A DNA stretch of 64,000 bases. It comes from a bacterium (lineage in GTDB: Bacteria; Hinthialibacterota; Hinthialibacteria; H5-UNCL2). The DNA lies in the NCBI GenBank assembly GCA_015075175.1, contig JABTUV010000004.1, forward strand, positions 124,001 through 188,000. The letters are read 5' to 3'. The position numbers were made by a program, and so were the translations under genes. Below, one piece after another: positions 31,585 through 40,394 of this stretch (positions are counted from its first letter, which is position 1; each line of letters begins with the position of its first letter). A model generated the notes under the pieces. That model saw only the letters and a list, made by a program, of their open reading frames with translations. It did not search any database and was not told the origin of the DNA.

Positions 31585-32787
31585 ATGCCCGAAATGACCC
31601 GCAAGCAGCGGCTTATGGCCGTCCTAAAGGGGGAACCCATCGACCGCCTGCCGTTTGCGCCCAATGCCGAGCAGTGGTTTTACGCCCGGAAGTACAACGG
31701 AACCCTGCCGCCGGAGTACCAGGACTGCGAGGACGGCCTCCAGTTTCACATCAAGCTGGGAGCGGACGTGATGACGCGCTGGGAGGGCCAGGTCAAGGGG
31801 AAGGCGGGGATCGGCGCGCACGTGCGTTTCCCCCACTGCAAGTACACCGTCGAAGAAATCGGCCCGGGTCGCGTCGACATGCCGATCACGACGGCGTTCA
31901 ACGAGTACCAGTACTGGAACCGCGTCAAGCGCACGCTGGAGACGCCGTTCGGCACGCTTACGCAGGTCTGGCGCTTCACGCCCGAGAGCTGCGCCGACTT
32001 CGAGGAGAAGTATTGGATTTCCGACATGGAGAAAGAATGGGACGCGCTGCGCTTCATGGTCCAGGATCGCACCTATGACTACGACATGAGCGAGTGGAAG
32101 CGCGATTACGCGCGGCTGGGCGACGCCGGGTTGATCCTGATCGAGATTCCCGAGAATCCCATCAAGATGCTGCATTGGCTGATGGGCCCGGAAAAGGCTA
32201 CCCTGGCCCTGATCGATCAGTACGATCGATGCATGGAACTGTTTGCCATGCACACGGACCTGACCTTGCGTTTCGTGGACGAGGTCTGCAAGCGCACGAC
32301 GTACGAAGAGGCGCCGATCCTGTTGTCCAACGACAATCTGGACGCCATGCTGATGCCGCCGGCGTGGTTCGACCTTGTGCTTTACGACCACTATCGGAAG
32401 GTCGCCGAGAGGATTCACGGGCACGGGCGGATTTTCTCCGTGCACTCCTGCGGGAACAACTGGCACATCCGGCATTGCATCAAGGCGTCCAACATCGACC
32501 TGATGGAGGGGTTGACGCCGCCGCCGCTGGGCAACTTTCCCCTGCATCTGGCGCGCCAGGAGATGGGCGAGGACTTCATCGTCGAGGGCGGCATGTATTG
32601 CACCCACCAGGAGATGAAGGAGGGGGCGAGGGAGGCCATCGAGCAGTACACGATCCAGCTCTTCGATCAGATGAAGGACACCAAGCGGTTCATTTACAGC
32701 ACGAGCTGCAACATCAGCCCCCGAACGCCGACGGACAACCTGCACTATTTCAGGGACTTCTGCTTCAAGTACGGGAAACGCGGGTGA
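31585..32787 (+). CDS. Uroporphyrinogen decarboxylase-family (methyltransferase-like) protein
   Basis: 400 residues, start ATG 31585 with AAAGAGG upstream. URO-D fold of the MtaA/CmuA type: it has RLPF near the N-terminus (residues 21-24) and the zinc-type His-x-Cys in SVHSCGNN (H287, C289), with a later Cys in STSCNISP (C375). In MtaA/CmuA a HxC...C set binds zinc and activates a thiol or corrinoid methyl acceptor, so this is more likely a methyl-transfer enzyme than a haem enzyme. No corrinoid protein or other partner is adjacent, so the substrate is open. It has its own promoter with a palindromic spacer. Confidence 0.85.
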   Translation: MPEMTRKQRLMAVLKGEPIDRLPFAPNAEQWFYARKYNGTLPPEYQDCEDGLQFHIKLGADVMTRWEGQVKGKAGIGAHVRFPHCKYTVEEIGPGRVDMPITTAFNEYQYWNRVKRTLETPFGTLTQVWRFTPESCADFEEKYWISDMEKEWDALRFMVQDRTYDYDMSEWKRDYARLGDAGLILIEIPENPIKMLHWLMGPEKATLALIDQYDRCMELFAMHTDLTLRFVDEVCKRTTYEEAPILLSNDNLDAMLMPPAWFDLVLYDHYRKVAERIHGHGRIFSVHSCGNNWHIRHCIKASNIDLMEGLTPPPLGNFPLHLARQEMGEDFIVEGGMYCTHQEMKEGAREAIEQYTIQLFDQMKDTKRFIYSTSCNISPRTPTDNLHYFRDFCFKYGKRG

Positions 32788-32922
32788 CCGTAGTTGCGCA
32801 GCGTGCTGCGCGTGCCTGCAAGGATGCCGGCGGTACGGCGTAGTTGCGCAGCGTGCTGCGCTTTGGCGTCGTGCGGTGCATCACACCGGTACGCACCCCG
32901 CGCACCACGCTGCGCAACTACG
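32788..32922. repeat. Family F repeats after the URO-D-like gene
   Basis: Two direct copies of CGTAGTTGCGCAGCGTGCTG (32789 and 32839) and one inverse copy (ACCACGCTGCGCAACTACGG, about 32904) form a large hairpin. It sits between the convergent URO-D-like gene and the DUF433 gene. Confidence 0.8.
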
Positions 32923-32924
32923 GC

Positions 32925-33119
32925 TTATTGAGGCGCGTACCATCGGCAAGCGCGGATATCTGCTTCTTCGATTCCGGGATAGTTATCGAGAATTTCGGCC
33001 TCGCTCCATCCATCCGCAAGCAATCCGACAATGTACTCGACGGTGAGCCGGGTCCCCCGGATGACCGGCTTGCCCACCATCACTTTCGGATCGACCGTGA
33101 TTCTCTCCTCCCACGTCAT
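32925..33119 (-). CDS. DUF433 antitoxin-like protein (second copy)
   Basis: 64 residues: MTWEERITVDPKVMVGKPVI, RGTRLTVEYIVGLLADGWS, DNYPGIEEADIRAC. DUF433 proteins are small winged-HTH-like antitoxins, usually paired with DUF5615 PIN-like toxins. RBS AGGAAGGTAG lies upstream. It is a paralogue of the gene at 33591, with nearly identical upstream DNA. It follows the toxin and is not followed by another. Confidence 0.85.
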   Translation of the reverse strand: MTWEERITVDPKVMVGKPVIRGTRLTVEYIVGLLADGWSEAEILDNYPGIEEADIRACRWYAPQ

Positions 33120-33210
33120 GGGACCGCTACCTTCCTCTTATACGTACCTGATCATTCTGACACGCGCCTGGGCGCGGCGCAAGGGCGGATGTTACGGACC
33201 CATTCAACTA
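33113..33210. repeat. Duplicated promoter region of the two DUF433 genes (copy at 33113; other at 33815)
   Basis: About 80 bases (containing GGGACCGCTACCTTCCT and TTATACGTACCTGATCATTC) occur upstream of both DUF433 starts with only a few differences, whereas the coding parts differ more. The palindrome TGATCA and an A/T-rich TTATA suggest an operator/promoter. Confidence 0.7.
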
Positions 33211-33231
33211 CGAGAAACGGGGGAGTTCAGG

Positions 33232-33591
33232 TTAATGACGCTTCAAGAGCGCCGTCCGTACGCGACTCGCCTCAATGACAGAAAATCGCCCTTCCCAATC
33301 CGACCGGGACTTTATGGCAGCAGACACGGCGTCGACAATCTCGGACCGGGAAAGGTCGCCAAGACGGAGAAGGATCACCCCGTGGGCCGGCCTGGCAGCA
33401 ACGCCGAATACCAAGTCCCCGAAATGCCGGTCGAACGTCAATAACACGCGACGTTCGCGGTAGGCTCGTTCGAGTACTTCGCCATCTTTCATTCCAGGTG
33501 AATCGCTTCGGACCCAGGCCACTTCGTGTCCCATATCGCGCAGGGCGCACACCAAGGGGTAGGAGACATTTTCATCGGCGAGGATACGCAT
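33232..33591 (-). CDS. DUF5615 PIN-like toxin
   Basis: 119 residues starting MRILADENVSYPLVCALRDM. PIN-like acidic residues are visible: D6 and E7 in LADENV, D in VRSDSPGMKDGEVLERA, and D in VLLTFDRHFGDLVF. These fit a Mg-dependent RNase of the DUF5615 (Mut7-C related) group. The start overlaps the stop of the preceding DUF433 gene (TGATG), the usual translational coupling of such modules. Confidence 0.85.
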   Translation of the reverse strand: MRILADENVSYPLVCALRDMGHEVAWVRSDSPGMKDGEVLERAYRERRVLLTFDRHFGDLVFGVAARPAHGVILLRLGDLSRSEIVDAVSAAIKSRSDWEGRFSVIEASRVRTALLKRH

Positions 33592-33821
33592 CACGCGGAA
33601 AGCGGATAGACTTTCACCATTCTGAGTTGCTCGCTGGCGTAGGCCAGGCACGCCCGGATATCGGCTTCCTCAATTCCGGGGTAGTCCTCGAGTATCTGCT
33701 GCGGCGTCCAGCCGTTGGCCATGAGTTGAAGAATGAACTCCACGGCCAGACGCGTCCCCTTGATAACCGGCTTGCCGACCAGAATATCTGGATCGACCGT
33801 GATTCTCTCCTCCCACGTCAT
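33591..33821 (-). CDS. DUF433 antitoxin
   Basis: 76 residues: MTWEERITVDPDILVGKPVI, KGTRLAVEFILQLMANGWT, EDYPGIEEADIRACLAYASE. First gene of a DUF433-DUF5615 pair; likely binds the toxin and the shared promoter region (33815-33900). Confidence 0.88.
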   Translation of the reverse strand: MTWEERITVDPDILVGKPVIKGTRLAVEFILQLMANGWTPQQILEDYPGIEEADIRACLAYASEQLRMVKVYPLSA

Positions 33822-33893
33822 GGGACCGCTACCTTCCTGTTATACGTACCTGATCATTCTGACACGCGCCTGCGGGCGGCGCAAGGGCCATTG

Positions 33894-35222
33894 CTACGGC
33901 CCCATTGCGATCAGGTCCAACTTGACCTCGACCGGGCTTGTCGAGCTGAAATCGACCTCCTTGGAGCGCGGCTTGTAATCGAGCTTGCTGAAGGTGACGA
34001 CCTGCCGGCCCAAAATGCCCATGCCGGAAAGGTCGAAACGGCCGGCGGCGTCGGTCTCGGTCGTGATGCCATAGGCGGGCACGGCGACGCGCACGCCCGG
34101 AACGCCGGCGTCGGCGGCATCGACGATTTGACCGGTCACGCTCGCGCCTAGGCCGGCCTGCGCTGCGCCAGCGGACAACTTGGCGAAGTCGCTGGAAGTC
34201 GCGTAACGCGCATGGTCGCCGCGCTTGATGTCCCCGGCCTTGCCGGCGGTCAACTTCGCCATGCTGAAGCGCGGCTGCACGTCGGTGATGGTGATGATGG
34301 CGCTCGTGCTCCCCATCGTGCCCAGCACCTCGCCGGTCTCGGGATCGGTGATCGCCTGGCCCTTGGATTCGACTACCAGGTTGTCTCCGACGCGGATCTG
34401 CTCGTCCGCGCCAGCGGAGACGATGATCTGCCCGTTGTCGGCGATCTGCGAGACGTTGGTGCGCCAGGGAGTCTGGTCGTCGCCGGTCAGGATGGACTGC
34501 ACGGCCTGGTAGATGCAACTGCGGATGGCCGCCTGGCGCGGTTCGGAGCTGGACTGGCTCTGGCCGAACGAGATGCCGGCGATGCCGAAGTCGAACCCGC
34601 TCGCCTTGTCGCCGGCCTGTCCCACGATGGACTCGGAGTGGATGACCTGGCCGGTCTCGGCGTTGATGACGCGCAGGTCGATGGCCATGTGTGCCTTGCT
34701 GCTGGCGGTTCCGCCGCCCGCATGGGTACTGCGGAGGACGCGGTCGCCGCTGCGGCTGCCCGTACGAACGCCGAAGGTCCCCATCATGCGGCCCACGTTC
34801 ACGCCGCCCGCCTGCTGCTTGGTCTCAACGCCCTCCTGATACTCGGTGATGGCGCCGCGCACGATCAACTGGGCGCCCGTGACTTTACCCCTTGCGGGCG
34901 CCGTCTCCGGGTTGGCCAGGCCCGAGGCGACGAGGTTCTGCTCGGTCACGAGATCGTCCAGCGCCTGCCGTTCCAGCACGATGAAACGGTTGGTCTTCAC
35001 CAGCGCCGTCGTCAGCATCTCCGTGAAACCATGGCCGAGATTGATGCCGGAGAGAAAGCCGCTCTTGTCCTCAAATCCGGCCACGGCCACGCGCTTCTTG
35101 GGACCGGAGTAGCCGGGATAGTCCAGTTTGACCATCTGGGCCTGGGCTCCTCCCAACAGGAGACACAACGCGGCCGCTACCAGGGCCCGGAGATGGTCAG
35201 GGGCGAACATGCCGCGAATCAT
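33894..35222 (-). CDS. CsgG-family secreted protein with C-terminal carboxypeptidase-regulatory-like domain
   Basis: 442 residues from ATG 35222 (GAGGAG upstream) with a signal peptide (LRALVAAALCLLLGGAQAQ). CsgG-like core: KKRVAVAGFEDKSGF, LTTALVKTNRFIVLERQALD, GAQLIVRGAITEYQEG, IDLRVINAETGQVIHSESI. The last 85 residues (VTGQIVDAADAGVPGVRVAV, TDAAGRFDLSGM) are a CarboxypepD_reg-like beta-sandwich. CsgG itself is a lipoprotein secretion pore of the outer membrane. No lipobox cysteine is visible here, so this may be a periplasmic homologue. The frame is intact. Confidence 0.82.
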   Translation of the reverse strand: MIRGMFAPDHLRALVAAALCLLLGGAQAQMVKLDYPGYSGPKKRVAVAGFEDKSGFLSGINLGHGFTEMLTTALVKTNRFIVLERQALDDLVTEQNLVASGLANPETAPARGKVTGAQLIVRGAITEYQEGVETKQQAGGVNVGRMMGTFGVRTGSRSGDRVLRSTHAGGGTASSKAHMAIDLRVINAETGQVIHSESIVGQAGDKASGFDFGIAGISFGQSQSSSEPRQAAIRSCIYQAVQSILTGDDQTPWRTNVSQIADNGQIIVSAGADEQIRVGDNLVVESKGQAITDPETGEVLGTMGSTSAIITITDVQPRFSMAKLTAGKAGDIKRGDHARYATSSDFAKLSAGAAQAGLGASVTGQIVDAADAGVPGVRVAVPAYGITTETDAAGRFDLSGMGILGRQVVTFSKLDYKPRSKEVDFSSTSPVEVKLDLIAMGP

Positions 35223-35392
35223 CGAAGACTCCTCGCTTGGATAAGGTTGCGGCCCTAGTTTTGTCGCGCGGGCGGCGGTTGTCAAGCCAAAGTGGAGAGT
35301 TCTCGGGGCGATTGACACCTGTGAAGGTGTTGACTATTGTGCGGTGAACGCGAGCGCCCCTCCGTTTGAGAATCCTGTTGCCGGAGATCGAG

Positions 35393-36911
35393 ATGCGCCG
35401 AGCGCGCCGTGGGTTGGGACTGGCTCTTGCGGCGTGCCTGTGGGCGGCGGGAACGGCGGCGCGCGGGGGCGATTATACCTGGGTCGCGCCGGGCGCGGGC
35501 AGCTGGAGCACGGCCTCCAACTGGTCGCCGCCGGTCGGGCCGCCGCGCAGCGCCGGCGACCGGGCCATCTTCAGCGCCAGCGGAGGCGGCAATTGCACCG
35601 CGCTCCTGCCGGTGGACTGCGGAACGCTGGAGGTCCGCGCCGGTTATGCCGGCACGCTGGCGGGGCTTTCGCTCAAGTTCAAGCAAGTCTTCGTCGGCGG
35701 CGGGACGGTACTGGCGGCGGTCACGTGCAACGGCGACGTGGAGTACGCTTCCGGCGTCCTTACCAGTCTCATTCTGGAGGGCGAAGGCGTCTTTTCCGGC
35801 ACGAACGGCGCGGCCCTCTTTTCATTGAGAATCGCTCCGGCGTGCATACGCAGAAGAATCTTTTGAAGCGGCGAGTTTGGCGTCAGCGCAGGAACCTACG
35901 TCTTGATACGCTCTCCGCGCTCATCGCCAGAGTGGTCAATATCCACGCTCCCGGCCGACTGGTCTTGCGCCCGGGAAGCGGCTTGGCCAGCCTCGGGGCC
36001 GTGAACGTCGCAGGGACGGTAGATGCGCGCGCGCGCCAGGAACAGCCTTGGCCTCCGCCGGCGACTGGACGTGTTCGGGACCGTACCTCACTTCCGGCAC
36101 TTGCTGAATCAACTGATCTCTCATGCAGGCCGACGGCGGGTTGGTGAATCACGGCGACAATCCCGCCGACAACGTGGTCATCCGCGGCGCGACGGCCCAA
36201 ATCACGCGCTGGCAAAGCAGCAATGCGCTGGTCGGACTGCGCAGGTACTGCCGGATACGACGCTGCAACTGGAGTCAGGCGCCATCGTAACTGTGACGGA
36301 AGTGATGGTCAATCTCAGCCGCATCATAGAAGTCACGCCCGCACATCTGGCCGTGGCCTCGTCCTTGACGCTCAGCGTCTCCGGCGACCGGCCGCAACCC
36401 AGGTGACGCTCAACCAAGGACTGGCCGTGACGCTTGCGGATCGGACGAGAACCTGGATGGAACCGTATTTGACACGGTCGAGGTGCAACTCTTTAATCCT
36501 CGCAACGGCGACCGCGTGGCCGTTTCTCTGATCGAGTCGGGCAGCGCGGCGACCGGCGTGTTCAATAACGCTCATGAATCCGTGCTTGTCCACTGGGGCG
36601 GCCCGGCGGCGGCCGACGGCCGCATCCAGGCGCTGCCGGGCGACCGCATCGAGGCCCGCTACCAGGATGCGGAGGACCGGCTCGACTCGTCCATCGCCGT
36701 CATCGAAGTGGCCGACATCGGCGCGCCCACGCCCACACCCCCGCCGGGTTTCTCCGCCGCCGACTTCAATCGCGACGGCGCCGTCGACGAGCTGGACCTG
36801 TTGATGCTGGTCGAGCGAAATCCAGGTTCTGAATCGAGTTATGATCTGGACCGCAGCGGCGATCTCGATCACCTGGACCTGTTCATGTTTGCGAAGCAGT
36901 GGAAGGAATAG
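35393..36911 (+). CDS. Secreted beta-rich protein with C-terminal dockerin-like domain (frameshifted middle)
   Basis: Start ATG 35393 with GGAG upstream; signal peptide LGLALAACLWAAGTAARGG. The N-terminal domain opens with DYTWVAPGAGSWSTASNWSP, an autotransporter-associated-repeat-like motif, and continues as beta repeats (LEVRAGYAGTLAG, GVLTSLILEGEGVF). The frame is lost at 35840-36480, where pieces such as LQLESGAIVTVTEVMVNLS remain. The last 143 residues are intact: VFNNAHESVLVHWGGPA, a PTPTPPP linker, then ADFNRDGAVDELDLLMLVER and DLDRSGDLDHLDLFMF, a pair of Ca-binding loops as in dockerin type I. Probably cell-surface or exported; ligand unknown. Confidence 0.7.
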
Positions 36912-37060
36912 CGCCGTTTCAAGAAGAGTCGTAGCGACCCCGTCGTCCTCTCGATACGCGGAGTACCGCTACTCGAGGACTCGGTGTCTCATTTCTCGTA
37001 ACTGCTTTTTTCGAAACGACGCCAGTTGATGTGTTACATCGCAACATAGGAGTAGGCAGC

Positions 37061-38692
37061 ATGAAGAAGTATGACGTTATTCTGCGCAACGGAACCATCT
37101 ACGACGGCGGCGGCGGGCCGGCGATCGTGGGCGACGTGGCGATTTCGGGCGACCGCATCGCCGCCGTCGGCCAGGTGCATAATGCCGCCGGAAAGACGGA
37201 AATTGACGTGGAGGGCCTTGCGGTCGCGCCCGGTTTCATCAACATTCTTTCGTGGGCGCCGGTCAGCTTGATCGTGGATGGACGCTCGCAGGGCAACATC
37301 CGGCAGGGAGTCACGCTGGAGGTCGTGGGGGAAGGCTCGTCGATGGGTCCGCTCAGTCCCACGATGAAGAAGAACATGCAGGAACGCCAAAACGACATCA
37401 AATTCGACGTGGCGTGGAATACGCTGGGGGAATATCTGGAGCACATGGAAAGGCGCGGTATTTCCACCAACCTCGCGTCGTTCGTGGGCGCGACCACGGT
37501 GCGCGTCAACGAAGTCGGCTACGAGGATCGCGCCCCGACGGCGGCGGAACTGGACCGAATGCGCGAGCTCGTGCGCGAGGCGATGCGGGAGGGCGCGGTG
37601 GGCATGTCCACTGCGCTGATCTACGCCCCGGCATGTTATGCGAAGACGGACGAGCTGATCGAATTGTGCAAGGTGGTCGCCGAGCACGACGGGCTTTACA
37701 TCTCCCACATTCGCAGCGAAGGTGACGAAATTCTCACCGCGCTCGAGGAGTTTTTTACGATTGCGCGCGAGGCGACCGTGCGGTCCGAGATCTATCATTT
37801 AAAGGTGATGGGCAAACATAATTGGCATCTTATGGACGAGGTGATCAAGCGCGTCGAGGCGGAGCGGGCGCGGGGACTGGCGGTTACTGCGGATATGTAC
37901 ACGTATCCGGCCAATGGGACGGGACTCAACGCGACCATGCCGCCGTGGGTGCAGGAGGGCGGCTTTCCGGCCTGGCACGCGCGCCTCAAAGACCCCGAGA
38001 TTCGCAAGCGCGTGGCGGCTGAGATGCGCGCGCCCAGCAGGGACTGGGAAAACATTTTGTTGCTGGCGGGTTCCCCGGAGCGCGTGCTCCTGGTGGACCT
38101 CAAGAAACCCGAGAACAAGCCGCTCATCGGCAAGACACTGGCGGACGTGGCGCGGCTGTGGAGCTTGTCGCCGGAGGAAGCTGCGATGGAGCTGGTGGTG
38201 CGGGATGAGACGCGCGTCGAGTGCGTCTACTTTACCATGTCGGAAGACAACGTGCGACGGCAGGTCGCCCTGCCGTGGGTCTGCTTCGGCTCGGATGCTC
38301 CCAGCATGGCGCCGGAGGGCGTGTTTCTCAAGTCCAGTACGCATCCACGCGCTTACGGGACTTTCGCGCGCGTGTTGGGCAAGTATGTGCGGGATGAAAG
38401 AGTGATGCCGATGGAGAAGGCCATTCGCAAGCTCGCTGCGCTTCCGGCGGACAGCCTCCGACTCGACCGCCGCGGTCGGCTCGCCCCCGACTACTTCGCG
38501 GACGTGGTCGTCTTCGATCCGCTCAAAGTGCAGGACTACGCGACATTCGAGAATCCGCATCAGTATTCCACCGGCTTCGTGCACGTGTTCGTCAACGGCG
38601 GACAGGTGCTGCGGGACGGGGAACATACGGATGCGAGGCCGGGACGCGTCGTGCGAGGACCCGGCTGGGTTGGACAAAGGGCAAAGACGTGA
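37061..38692 (+). CDS. D-aminoacylase-like amidohydrolase 1 lacking HxH
   Basis: 543 residues, start ATG 37061 with AGGAGTAGGCAGC upstream. N-acyl-D-amino-acid deacylase family, amidohydrolase fold (MKKYDVILRNGTIYDGGGGP, GDRIAAVGQV). Retained site residues: the histidines in YISHIRSEG and IYHLKVMG, and the Asp in CFGSDAPSM. The strand-1 HxH is replaced by VAPGFINILSWAP, and the position of the metal-bridging Cys (GNCG in D-aminoacylase) by VVGEGSSMGP. Metal binding must therefore differ from the characterised enzyme. It overlaps or abuts a paralogue downstream. Physiological substrate unknown; D-amino-acid or peptidoglycan fragment use is inference. Confidence 0.85.
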   Translation: MKKYDVILRNGTIYDGGGGPAIVGDVAISGDRIAAVGQVHNAAGKTEIDVEGLAVAPGFINILSWAPVSLIVDGRSQGNIRQGVTLEVVGEGSSMGPLSPTMKKNMQERQNDIKFDVAWNTLGEYLEHMERRGISTNLASFVGATTVRVNEVGYEDRAPTAAELDRMRELVREAMREGAVGMSTALIYAPACYAKTDELIELCKVVAEHDGLYISHIRSEGDEILTALEEFFTIAREATVRSEIYHLKVMGKHNWHLMDEVIKRVEAERARGLAVTADMYTYPANGTGLNATMPPWVQEGGFPAWHARLKDPEIRKRVAAEMRAPSRDWENILLLAGSPERVLLVDLKKPENKPLIGKTLADVARLWSLSPEEAAMELVVRDETRVECVYFTMSEDNVRRQVALPWVCFGSDAPSMAPEGVFLKSSTHPRAYGTFARVLGKYVRDERVMPMEKAIRKLAALPADSLRLDRRGRLAPDYFADVVVFDPLKVQDYATFENPHQYSTGFVHVFVNGGQVLRDGEHTDARPGRVVRGPGWVGQRAKT

Positions 38693-38730
38693 ATTTAAAG
38701 CACATCCAAGACGAGGAGTGGGTTTCGTCC

Positions 38731-40323
38731 ATGACTTCCCGACACTATGACATCATTGTGCGCTCCGGGACAATTTACGACGGTGGAGGAGAGGCCCCAT
38801 TTGTGGGAGACGTGGCGATCTTGGGCGACCGGATCGAGTCGGTTTCGTCGAGGATCGGCGGTTCGGCGAAACTTGAAATCGACGCCGGCGGCATGGCGGT
38901 CGCGCCCGGCTTCATCAATATGCTCAGCTGGGCCAATGTCTCGTTGCTGCATGACGGCCGCAGCCAGGGCGACATCCGCCAGGGCGTCACGCTGGAGGTG
39001 CTGGGCGAGGGCAACTCGATGGGCCCGCTGAACGACGCGATGAAGCGGGAAATGCTGGAGCGCCAGACGGATATCAAGTATGACGTGACATGGACCACGC
39101 TGGCGGAGTACCTCAACACCCTCGAGCGGCGCGGCGTATCCTGCAACGTGGCGTCGTTCGTGGGCGCGACCACCGTGCGCATTCATGAGCTTGGGCACGA
39201 GAATCGCCGTCCGACGCCTGCGGAGCTGTCGCGCATGGTCGCGCTGGTGCAAACGGCGATGGCGGACGGCGCCATGGGACTCTCCTCGGCGCTCATTTAC
39301 GCGCCGGCTTCCTACGCTGAGACTGATGAGTTGATCGCCCTGGCTCGTCCGGTAGGTGAGTGCGACGGCCTTTATATCTCTCACATCCGCAACGAGGGCG
39401 GGCAGCTCTTTGCGGCGCTGGAGGAGTTCTTCACCATTCTGCGGCGCGCCCGAGTTCGCGGTGAAATCTATCACATGAAGATCACGGGCGAGTCGAATTG
39501 GGACAAGTTGCCGGAATATGTGCGCCGAATTGAGGCGGCACGCTCGGACGGGCTCTCGGTGACGGCGAACATGTACAATTACGTGGCGGCGGGAACCGGC
39601 CTGGGAACCATCGTTAACATGCCGCTTTGGGCCTATGAGGGCGGACATCGCGCCATGATGGAGCGGCTCTCGGACGCGGCGACACGCGCGCGCATTCGGG
39701 CGGAGATGAAGATCAGGAACTCGGATCACGTCGTGTTGGTAGCCTTTAAGAATGAAGCGCTGAAACCGCTTCACGGCCGGACACTGACCGAGGTTGCGGC
39801 CATGCGCGGGCAGGCGCCGGAGGACGCCGCGATCGACTTGATACTAGAGGACGACAGCCGCGTGGGCGCGGTGCATTTCGCCATGTCTGAAGACAACGTG
39901 CGGCGCGAGATCGCGCTGCCGTGGGTCAGCTTTGGTTCCGACGGCGCCAGCATGGCGCCGGAGGGCGCTTTTCTTGCCTCGGGATGCCATCCGCGCGCGT
40001 ATGGGAACTTCGCGCGGCTTCTGGGAAAATACGTGCGCGAGGAGAAGATCATCACTTTGCAGGAGGCGGTGCGCAAGTTGGCGGCGCTGCCCGCGGAGAA
40101 TCTTCGCATCAAGGATCGGGGACGATTGGCGGAGGGAATGCTGGGGGACGTAGTCGTCTTCGATCCTTTGACCATCGCGGACAAGGCGACGGTTGAGCAG
40201 CCGCATCAATACGCCGTGGGCGTGCGCGACGTGCTGGTGAACGGCGTGCCGGTATTGCGCGACGGCGAGCATACGGGGGCGACCCCCGGGCGAGTGGTGC
40301 ACGGGCCGGGACGAAGTGGCTGA
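38731..40323 (+). CDS. D-aminoacylase-like amidohydrolase 2 lacking HxH
   Basis: 530 residues from ATG 38731, preceded by GAGGAG at 12 bases; an alternative GTG start at 38689 would overlap the upstream stop by 4 nt. Clear paralogue of the preceding gene, sharing IRQGVTLEVLGEGNSMGPLN, the SHIRNEG and EIYHMKITG histidines, and FGSDGASMAPEGAF. It also lacks HxH (GFINMLSWANVS). The Asp of GSD is kept. Two divergent copies in one operon suggest different substrates or a heteromer. Confidence 0.85.
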   Translation: MTSRHYDIIVRSGTIYDGGGEAPFVGDVAILGDRIESVSSRIGGSAKLEIDAGGMAVAPGFINMLSWANVSLLHDGRSQGDIRQGVTLEVLGEGNSMGPLNDAMKREMLERQTDIKYDVTWTTLAEYLNTLERRGVSCNVASFVGATTVRIHELGHENRRPTPAELSRMVALVQTAMADGAMGLSSALIYAPASYAETDELIALARPVGECDGLYISHIRNEGGQLFAALEEFFTILRRARVRGEIYHMKITGESNWDKLPEYVRRIEAARSDGLSVTANMYNYVAAGTGLGTIVNMPLWAYEGGHRAMMERLSDAATRARIRAEMKIRNSDHVVLVAFKNEALKPLHGRTLTEVAAMRGQAPEDAAIDLILEDDSRVGAVHFAMSEDNVRREIALPWVSFGSDGASMAPEGAFLASGCHPRAYGNFARLLGKYVREEKIITLQEAVRKLAALPAENLRIKDRGRLAEGMLGDVVVFDPLTIADKATVEQPHQYAVGVRDVLVNGVPVLRDGEHTGATPGRVVHGPGRSG

Positions 40324-40394
40324 AGCCTGGACTGCCGGGAGCGCCGGATGAGATTTCGTTGACACGAGGCGATTCAGCCGTTAAATCAAACAAC

